A stretch of DNA of 5,046 nucleotides from Clostridia bacterium (lineage in GTDB: Bacteria > Bacillota > Clostridia > Peptostreptococcales > Anaerovoracaceae), in the NCBI GenBank assembly GCA_900754805.1, contig CAAEEE010000001.1, positions 1 to 5,046 on the forward strand. Reading direction: 5' to 3'. The position numbers and the translations under genes are program-made. Below, one piece after another: positions 1-5,046 of the stretch (positions are counted from its first letter, which is position 1; each line of letters begins with the position of its first letter). The notes beneath the pieces were generated by a model, which saw only the letters and a program-made list of their open reading frames with translations, did no database searches and was not told the DNA's origin.

Positions 1-1
1 A

Positions 2-1054
2 GCAATGATGATAGGTGATTTGGACACTTATATGTTTGCAGGTATTACTACGAAATGGGTATATTGGAATTTAGAAATCGTAAATTATTCCCTGTATTTG
101 TTGAGATATCTGTATCTGGTTACCTTTACATTATTTATAATGAAAGAAAGCAGCAGATTTGTAAGAATAAAGAAAATATTATTGGCGATTTCTGTTTTGA
201 GTGGAATCATTGGCATGATTTGCATTTCGCTGCCGGGCATCAGAAAAGAGTTTTACTATTTTAGCAGTGATAATTATTTTTATTATGGCAGACTTTACGG
301 CATAATCAGAGTTCTGCTTATATTAGATTTTTTGGTATTATTAACTGCCCTGCTGCTGGAGAAGAAGCAATATGGGAAAAGAACCTTTCATCTGTATTTG
401 GGATATGTTTTTCTCTTGATAGGCACTGGTGTTTTGGATTATGTTATGGATACCTGGTATCTGCAGAATCTGGCGATTTTCTTTTCCTCCATGATTATTT
501 TTATAGATAACATGACACAGGTTTCGGATCAGTGGCTGGATGCAAAAAAAGAATTGCTGATTTCCGAATACAGGGCGAGCCACGATGCTATGACGGGGTT
601 ATGGAACAAAACCAGTGGCATGGATCGGATCAGAGACTGTTTCAAAGATATGACAGAAGGAGATAGGGCCGAATTGGGATTTGTGGATATCGATAATTTC
701 AAGTCTGTCAATGACACATATGGACATGAAAACGGGGATTTCTGGATCTGTGAAATCGCTGCAGCACTCCAGGAAATGTGCGAACCGGCAGACATTGCAT
801 GCAGATACGGCGGTGATGAATACATTCTTTTCCTGAAGAATATCGAGGCAGGGGATGCATTGACTGCTCGCATTGAAAGCTTCGTAAAAAGAGTTCACGA
901 TAAAGCAGCAGAAAGAAAGCAGGAGGTGCATTGCAGCATCGGATTCTGCCAGATAAAAGGAGGAGGCAGAGACTTGTCTGAATGTATCGCAATAGCGGAT
1001 AAACTGCTTTATCAGGCGAAAGAAAAGGGAAAAGGTACTTACATCATAGGTTGA
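2..1054 (+). CDS. Membrane-anchored GGDEF diguanylate cyclase, 5' end probably cut by the window
   Basis: Predicted to condense two GTP into cyclic di-GMP at the inner face of the membrane. Numbering from the ATG at 5, about five hydrophobic segments are visible (roughly residues 27-46, 56-75, 97-118, 128-147, 152-169), then a short linker and a GGDEF domain from about 190 to 349. The domain opens with HDAMTGLWN (193-201), carries the metal/substrate motif DIDNFKSVNDTYGH (228-241), the signature GGDEY (269-273, Tyr in place of the usual Phe), and ends with ADKLLYQAKEKGKGTY (331-346). The allosteric RxxD inhibitory site is EPAD (260-263), so its Arg is missing. The frame is open to base 2 and no ribosome site can be seen before the ATG at 5, so the start is likely upstream. 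The input domain is not recognised. It probably forms a separate transcription unit from the jet operon. Family call is secure; the signal sensed is unknown. Confidence 0.93.
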   Translation, partial: AMMIGDLDTYMFAGITTKWVYWNLEIVNYSLYLLRYLYLVTFTLFIMKESSRFVRIKKILLAISVLSGIIGMICISLPGIRKEFYYFSSDNYFYYGRLYGIIRVLLILDFLVLLTALLLEKKQYGKRTFHLYLGYVFLLIGTGVLDYVMDTWYLQNLAIFFSSMIIFIDNMTQVSDQWLDAKKELLISEYRASHDAMTGLWNKTSGMDRIRDCFKDMTEGDRAELGFVDIDNFKSVNDTYGHENGDFWICEIAAALQEMCEPADIACRYGGDEYILFLKNIEAGDALTARIESFVKRVHDKAAERKQEVHCSIGFCQIKGGGRDLSECIAIADKLLYQAKEKGKGTYIIG

Positions 1055-1083
1055 AAAATGCAATCTTAAATATTCACACCCCA

Positions 1084-1104
1084 GAAAAAGATTTCCCCTT
1101 TTTC
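1084..1104 (+). terminator. Weak hairpin after the cyclase gene, possible terminator
   Basis: GAAAAAG (1084-1090) and CTTTTTC (1098-1104) are perfect 7-base inverted repeats with a 7-base loop, 30 bases past the cyclase stop codon. The stem is mostly A-T and no separate U tract follows, so it is a poor intrinsic terminator. It may instead just be the A/T-rich upstream part (UP-like region) of the promoter that starts at 1115. Low confidence as a terminator. Confidence 0.22.
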
Positions 1105-1114
1105 ACAGAAACAA

Positions 1115-1144
1115 TTGACCGGGCAGAGACAAATCGGCTATAAT
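1115..1144 (+). promoter_or_regulatory. Near-consensus housekeeping sigma promoter for the jet operon
   Basis: TTGACC at 1115-1120 matches the -35 consensus at five of six bases, and TATAAT at 1139-1144 matches the -10 perfectly. The spacer is 18 bases, within the accepted 16-18 range. A run of A and T tracts lies just upstream (1085-1114) and could act as an UP element. Transcription would begin near 1151, giving a leader of about 77 bases before the jetA ATG. It is the only good promoter in the gap and faces the jet genes. The match suggests substantial basal expression, unless a repressor acts here. Confidence 0.75.
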
Positions 1145-1182
1145 GAAAACAAAGTAGCAAGCATAGAGAGGCGTTGACCGGG
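1115..1182 (+). repeat. Direct repeat TTGACCGGG, two copies around the promoter
   Basis: The nine bases TTGACCGGG occur at 1115-1123 and again at 1174-1182, with start points 59 bases apart. The first copy forms the -35 box and its downstream edge. The second lies in the untranslated leader, about 23 bases after the expected transcription start. The arrangement could be a pair of operator half-sites or a chance repeat. The flanks diverge soon after the ninth base, so there is no evidence of a longer duplication. Confidence 0.4.
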
Positions 1183-1213
1183 AAACAGGAAAAACGAACA
1201 GACGAAGCAAACG

Positions 1214-1219
1214 AGGAGG
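1214..1219 (+). promoter_or_regulatory. Ribosome binding site that fixes the jetA start
   Basis: A full AGGAGG lies 8 bases before the ATG at 1228, ideal spacing. This decides the start against the in-frame TTG at 1174, whose nearest purine-rich stretch (AGAGAGG, 1165-1171) ends only two bases before it. Confidence 0.9.
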
Positions 1220-1227
1220 CAATTAAC

Positions 1228-2721
1228 ATGCAGATAACAGGAAAGACATTGAAGCCTCTGACCGAGGCAAAATATTTGAATGCGGATAATGTGAGCAGGT
1301 ATCGCGCCATTATGCGCATTTTTTTAATGCATTATGATAAATTAAAATATAAGCTTTATCAAGAAGAGGTCTATGAGGCTATGTGCGATACGGGGCTCTT
1401 TCCGGACTATCGCATGGAACAGTGCAGGCAGGATCTGGATATGCTGACGGAATGGAAAAACCTAGAAGCCTATCAGGATACGCGCAGGGTGACTTCGATC
1501 GAGGAATTTAAGAACAAAAAATTTGAGTACAGCCTGACCGATGTCGGTGTGGAGGTCGAACGTTTGGTGCAGCGTCTGGAAAATTTACATATAGAAGGTG
1601 CGTCCCTGGAGCCGAGTCTTCTAGAACGGATTCGAAGCTATATTTCGGAGTTTGCCGGTATGGCGGAAAACCAGTGCGAAAGCAGCAAGGTCTATGCGTG
1701 GTGGAACGACCTTAGCAGTGATTTTGTACGCTTGAATCAAAACTATAAGGATTATATGAGCAATTTGAGCAGCGTCAAGGCGGAGCAGATGATGCAGACG
1801 CGGGCCTTCCTTGCATTCAAGGATCAGCTGGTGGAATATCTGCGTAACTTCATCAAAAATCTGCAGCGCAATGTGGGTGCAATCGAAGAAGAACTGCAGA
1901 TGATCACCGAAGTACAGAAAACTGCGGTTCTGGAAAAGGTCATCGCCTATGACCTGTCGATCCCGCGCATCGGAGAAGAGGTTAGCCGGGCAGAGATCGA
2001 ACAGAAGATCCGGGATCGCTGGCAGAGCATCTTCGAGTGGTTCTGCGGAAGCAGCGGGGAGGACAATGAGGCCGCAAAGCTTTTTGACAAGACGAATGAT
2101 ATCATCCGTAAAATCACCAGATACGCGACGCAGATCTCAGAGAAGAATGCGCTCGGCGCCAATAGGCGAGAGGAATACCGACGGACCGCGGAGATTTTTC
2201 TAAAGTGTGAAAATATGAAACAGGCACACTGCTTGTCAGCCATGGTATTTGGATTAGAGGCAGCAGCCCACCTGAAGGTGGATACCGTCAGAGAAACCGA
2301 TACGATGAACAGCGGCGTGTATGAGGAAAGCGCATATGAAATTGCGCTGAAGCCGCGTGTGCGAACCTATAAGGAACGCGCAAACCGCAGTGCAATCCGC
2401 GATATGAGCGCGGAGAAGGCGCAGGCAAAGGCAGCACTGATGCAGGCACAGCAGGCAAACCTACAGAAGCTGCGGGCACTGGAGCAGGACGGCAAAATCG
2501 ATTTTGGGACGCTTCCGATCATCGATCCGGAGATTCGAGAGATCCTTTTGATTTGGCTTTCGAATGCGCTGGAGGATAACGGAAAATGCGCACGCACCGA
2601 GGAGGGCAGACCCTTTCGGCTGGATGAGACATGTGCCGGACAGACCTGCGTATTGCGTGCAAGCGATGGATGCCTGACTATGCCGCATTTTGTGCTGGTA
2701 TTTGAGGAGGCAGCGGAATGA
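1228..2721 (+). CDS. jetA: Wadjet type II JetA, DUF2397 / TIGR02677 family
   Basis: Predicted kleisin-like subunit (MukF counterpart) that bridges the JetC ATPase heads in the Wadjet plasmid-restriction complex, acting on DNA in the cytoplasm. The product is 497 residues, close to the usual family length of about 490-500. The N-terminal block, YLNADNVSRYRAIMRIF (16-32) followed by the helix to YEAM (49-52), is typical of TIGR02677, and with the wing-like FEYSLTDVG (99-107) suggests a winged-helix domain at about 20-115. A helical middle region (about 125-345) contains a conserved-looking WWNDLSSDF (158-166). An Ala/Gln/Lys-rich helix (about 390-420) precedes a C-terminal helical domain with PEIREILLIWLSNAL (434-448). 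It is first in the operon, with its own promoter, and its TGA overlaps the jetB ATG. Family membership is recognised from sequence pattern; the kleisin role is inferred from known Wadjet complexes. Confidence 0.9.
   Translation: MQITGKTLKPLTEAKYLNADNVSRYRAIMRIFLMHYDKLKYKLYQEEVYEAMCDTGLFPDYRMEQCRQDLDMLTEWKNLEAYQDTRRVTSIEEFKNKKFEYSLTDVGVEVERLVQRLENLHIEGASLEPSLLERIRSYISEFAGMAENQCESSKVYAWWNDLSSDFVRLNQNYKDYMSNLSSVKAEQMMQTRAFLAFKDQLVEYLRNFIKNLQRNVGAIEEELQMITEVQKTAVLEKVIAYDLSIPRIGEEVSRAEIEQKIRDRWQSIFEWFCGSSGEDNEAAKLFDKTNDIIRKITRYATQISEKNALGANRREEYRRTAEIFLKCENMKQAHCLSAMVFGLEAAAHLKVDTVRETDTMNSGVYEESAYEIALKPRVRTYKERANRSAIRDMSAEKAQAKAALMQAQQANLQKLRALEQDGKIDFGTLPIIDPEIREILLIWLSNALEDNGKCARTEEGRPFRLDETCAGQTCVLRASDGCLTMPHFVLVFEEAAE
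2705..2710 (+). promoter_or_regulatory. Ribosome binding site for jetB inside the end of jetA
   Basis: AGGAGG lies 7 bases before the ATG at 2718, within the last codons of jetA. With the ATGA overlap (2718-2721) this allows both independent initiation and translational coupling. Confidence 0.85.
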
Positions 2722-3893
2722 GAGAACTGGAAATATTACTTGGAAACCGTTGGGTGCTCAAGGCGGAAAACAAGGACTTATACTATAGGATCCGGGATGC
2801 AGCCGCCGAGATACGCAAATTCACCGCGGAGAAGATGGGCTGTCAGCTGATCGAGAATGCCTTATTGGTCAAACTGGAAAAGATTCCGGTCATTCCGGAA
2901 CCATTTATGGGCGTACAGGAATTTACTTCCAAAGAGGAATACGCCTTTCTTTGCGTACTGCTGATGTTCCTGGAGGATAAGGATGCAGGGGAACAGTTCA
3001 TCCTCTCACAGCTGACGGAATACGCAGCACTGCAGATGCCCGGTGGGACGGTAGACTGGACGGTATATACCAACCGGCGGCGGCTGATCAAGGTGCTGCG
3101 CTACGCGATCTCGCAGAGCATGCTCAAAATTACCGACGGCAGTGATGAGGCCTTTATGGACAGTGTTACCGGAGAGGTACTCTATGAAAGCACCGGAGCC
3201 TCCCGATACTTTATGCGGACCTTTGCCCGTGACATTATGGGTTACAACCGGCCCGAGGATTTCGAGCAGAGCGACTGGTTTGACATCAACGAGGATAAGG
3301 GCATTGCAAGGCGGCAGCGCGTGTATAAGCGACTGCTTTTCGCGCCGGGGATGTATCGCAGAGATGGTTCGCAGGAGGACTTTGCATATCTGAAATACTA
3401 CGGACGCAGACTCAGTGAGGAGCTTGAGAAAATCTTCGACTGTCGTGTGCATATTCACAAAGGAAGCGCGTACCTGATGCCAGGCGAGCAATGCCGCATG
3501 GGAAAAGAGTTTCCGGCAGGAAATGTTTTGGCAGATATTGTCCTTCTGGTACTCAGCGAGATACAGGGAAAAATCAGGAGCGGTATTTGGAAGACGGAAG
3601 CAGACGAAACCTGCGTGGTCAGCGACCTGGAATTTGAACGGATGATGCTTGAAATCAAGCGAGCCTATGCAGGTGGATTCGCAAAGAAATACCGGGAAAT
3701 GCCGGATGGAGAATTTGTGCATACCATCACAGACGAGATGGAACGCTGGATGTTTATCAAGGTCCTGAAAGAGGCAAGGCAGATACGCATTTATCCGGCT
3801 GCGGGCAAGCTCTGCGGCCGTTATCCGGACGACTTTGCTGACAAGCCGGAGCATGAAGAAAAAACGGAAGAGGAAAGAGAGGCGCGTGTATGA
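2718..3893 (+). CDS. jetB: Wadjet type II JetB, DUF2398 / TIGR02678 family
   Basis: Predicted KITE-type winged-helix accessory subunit (MukE counterpart) that would bind the JetA kleisin and DNA in the Wadjet complex. The product is 391 residues, near the family's usual 370-400. Pattern matches to DUF2398 include RWVLKAENKDLYYRIRDA (11-28), the FTSKEEYAFLCVLLMFLED block (69-87), QFILSQLTEY (93-102), VDWTVYTNRRRLIKVLRYA (112-130), and EVLYESTGASRYFMRTF (153-169). The C-terminal part holds the DEMERWMFIKVLKEA helix (339-353) and ends in a charged Glu/Arg/Lys-rich tail (about 371-391). It overlaps jetA by four bases upstream and jetC by four bases downstream, so the subunits are probably made in a coupled way. 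Base composition is about 60% GC in places, well above the cyclase gene. No catalytic residues are expected or seen. Family call is firm; the molecular role is inferred from Wadjet biochemistry. Confidence 0.9.
   Translation: MRELEILLGNRWVLKAENKDLYYRIRDAAAEIRKFTAEKMGCQLIENALLVKLEKIPVIPEPFMGVQEFTSKEEYAFLCVLLMFLEDKDAGEQFILSQLTEYAALQMPGGTVDWTVYTNRRRLIKVLRYAISQSMLKITDGSDEAFMDSVTGEVLYESTGASRYFMRTFARDIMGYNRPEDFEQSDWFDINEDKGIARRQRVYKRLLFAPGMYRRDGSQEDFAYLKYYGRRLSEELEKIFDCRVHIHKGSAYLMPGEQCRMGKEFPAGNVLADIVLLVLSEIQGKIRSGIWKTEADETCVVSDLEFERMMLEIKRAYAGGFAKKYREMPDGEFVHTITDEMERWMFIKVLKEARQIRIYPAAGKLCGRYPDDFADKPEHEEKTEEEREARV
3877..3882 (+). promoter_or_regulatory. Weaker ribosome binding site for jetC
   Basis: GAGAGG lies 7 bases before the ATG at 3890, in the last codons of jetB. 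It is a poorer match to the ribosome than the AGGAGG sites of jetA and jetB, so jetC translation probably relies more on coupling through the ATGA overlap (3890-3893). Confidence 0.65.
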
Positions 3894-5041
3894 GCAGCAG
3901 ATGGCAGTCAAATAAAATCGGATTGGTGAACTTTTGGTACTACAACGATGAGCAGGTCTTCTATTTTGCCAATGGACGGATGCTGCTCAGAGGTTCGAAC
4001 GGTTCCGGCAAATCCGTTACCATGCAGAGCGTCGTGCCGCTGCTTTTGGACGGCAATATGAGTCCGGAACGACTGGATCCGTTTGGGAGCCGCGACCGTA
4101 AGATGAGCAGCTATCTGCTGGAGGATGATGACGACAGAGAAGAGCGAACCGGATACCTTTATCTGGAGTTCAAGCGTAGAAACAGCAAGGCATACATGAC
4201 GATCGGCATGGGAATCCGTGCAAGGCGGGGAAAACCACTGGACAAGTGGTATTTTGTGATTTCGGACGGCAGGCGGATCGGCAGGGACTTTTATTTGTAT
4301 AAATCCGTCGGTGAGAAGATCACCTTATCGAGGCGGGAACTGGAAAATCGCATTGCAGAGGGCGGACGCGTATTCGACAAGCAGGCAGAGTACATGGAGT
4401 ATGTGAACAGTCATATCTTCGGGTTTGAGACGAAGGACGAGTATAAGGAGCTGATCGATCTTTTGATTCAGCTGCGGACACCGAAGCTTTCCAAGGATTT
4501 TAAGCCTTCTGTCATCAATGAGATCCTCAGTGACTCACTGCAGCCGCTCTCGGATGACGATCTGCGGCCGATGTCGGAGGCAATCGAGAATATGGACGAG
4601 CTGAGCCGTAAGCTTAAGGATGAAGAGGCGGCCATTGCGGCAGCCGAGAAGATCAATAGGGCTTACGATAAATATAACCGGCTGATGCTGTACAAAAAAG
4701 CAGCAGCTTGCCGGGATGTGCAGGAAAAGCTTGCACAGACAAACCAGCAGAAAGCACAAAAAGAGAAAGATCTGCAGTCACATCAGGCGCAGATCAGGGC
4801 CTGCGAAGCTGCTAAGCAGGAAATGGAAGTCACAAAACAGGCGATGGAAAAGGAGCGGGAGTCTCTCGGCAAAAGTGATGCGGCAATACTGAAACAGCGC
4901 GAGCGCGAGTTGGAAAAAGAAGCAGAACACTTTACTGCAGCAGCCAAAGAGAAAACGCAGATGCTGGACACTAGAAAGCAGCGCCTGCAGACCTTGGAAT
5001 ACAAGGTAAAAGATACCGAAGACGAGAGATACCGCAGGTAA
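3890..5041 (+). CDS. jetC: Wadjet type II JetC, N-terminal part only (TIGR02680, SMC/SbcC-like ATPase), interrupted by a stop
   Basis: JetC is the SMC-like motor that uses ATP to extrude DNA loops and detect small circles. Visible here is the N-terminal half-head: Walker A GSNGSGKS (35-42), the family block PLLLDGNMSPERLDPFGSRDRKM (starts at 50), GYLYLEF (88-94), TIGMGIRARRG (104-114), and LIQLRTPKLS (192-201), where Gln194 is a likely Q-loop residue. From about 236 a long Lys/Glu/Gln/Ala-rich coiled coil begins and runs to the end. The frame closes with TAA at 5039-5041 after 383 residues, whereas the family is about 1,350 long. The rest of the coiled coil, the hinge, the ABC signature and Walker B are therefore absent, and this product alone could not hydrolyse ATP normally. 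Sequence up to the stop looks intact and coiled-coil-like, so the break is at or very near the stop. Mutation, sequence error and recoding all remain possible. Confidence 0.88.
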   Translation: MSSRWQSNKIGLVNFWYYNDEQVFYFANGRMLLRGSNGSGKSVTMQSVVPLLLDGNMSPERLDPFGSRDRKMSSYLLEDDDDREERTGYLYLEFKRRNSKAYMTIGMGIRARRGKPLDKWYFVISDGRRIGRDFYLYKSVGEKITLSRRELENRIAEGGRVFDKQAEYMEYVNSHIFGFETKDEYKELIDLLIQLRTPKLSKDFKPSVINEILSDSLQPLSDDDLRPMSEAIENMDELSRKLKDEEAAIAAAEKINRAYDKYNRLMLYKKAAACRDVQEKLAQTNQQKAQKEKDLQSHQAQIRACEAAKQEMEVTKQAMEKERESLGKSDAAILKQRERELEKEAEHFTAAAKEKTQMLDTRKQRLQTLEYKVKDTEDERYRR

Positions 5042-5046
5042 AAAAC

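Noticed and set aside
599..1063. 154-codon open frame on the - strand over the GGDEF domain
   Set aside because: The + strand frame carries all the cyclase motifs. The antisense product is Cys/Phe/Ser-rich with no domain pattern, typical of a shadow frame.
1174..1227. Longer jetA starting at the in-frame TTG at 1174 (18 extra residues)
   Set aside because: The TTG has no properly spaced ribosome site, the extra residues are low-complexity and charged, and the ATG at 1228 has a perfect AGGAGG at 8 bases and gives the usual family length.
1055..1227. Riboswitch or small RNA in the gap before jetA
   Set aside because: The leader after the promoter is only about 77 bases, purine-rich and without stable stems, and no known riboswitch core is visible.
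1074..1319. 81-codon open frame on the - strand spanning the intergenic gap and the start of jetA
   Set aside because: It runs across the clear + strand promoter and ribosome site of jetA and shows no family-like sequence. A small antitoxin-like gene was considered but nothing supports it.
3006..3911. 301-codon open frame on the - strand opposite jetB
   Set aside because: It lies entirely over a well-supported family gene, has no recognisable domain or promoter, and is explained as a codon-usage shadow of jetB.
1..5046. CRISPR array, insertion sequence, tRNA or att site
   Set aside because: No regularly spaced repeats, terminal inverted repeats, transposase-like frames or tRNA-like cloverleaf were seen anywhere in the window.

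Overview
This 5 kb window looks like a chromosomal segment of a low-to-moderate GC Firmicute, most likely a Clostridia/Lachnospiraceae-type gut anaerobe. The support is strong AGGAGG ribosome binding sites, a consensus SigA-type promoter, a membrane-bound GGDEF protein, and Lys/Glu/Ile-rich proteins. This placement is an inference from style, not from a marker gene.

Layout, all on the + strand: (1) 2-1054, the 3' part of a membrane-anchored diguanylate cyclase whose true start is probably left of the window; (2) 1055-1227, a 173-base intergenic region with a weak hairpin, a near-consensus promoter and a 9-base direct repeat; (3) 1228-5041, three genes overlapping by ATGA junctions. The first is a DUF2397/TIGR02677 protein (JetA), the second a DUF2398/TIGR02678 protein (JetB), and the third the N-terminal ATPase half of a TIGR02680 SMC-like protein (JetC).

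The three-gene set is the start of a type II Wadjet system (JetABCD), an SMC-family complex that recognises small closed circular DNA by loop extrusion and has it cut by JetD. JetA is expected to be the kleisin, JetB the KITE-type accessory protein, and JetC the ATPase motor. JetD (DUF2399/TIGR02679, TOPRIM-containing nuclease) is expected downstream, outside the window. This is a described defence family, not a new one.

The oddest observation is that jetC meets an in-frame TAA at 5039-5041 after 383 codons, inside its coiled coil, where the family is normally about 1,350 residues long. Only five bases follow, so the window cannot tell a nonsense or frameshift mutation from a sequence error at a contig edge or a recoding site. 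The other notable features are the sharp rise in GC from the cyclase gene to the jet operon, the repeated TTGACCGGG around the promoter, and a cyclase with a degenerate inhibitory site.
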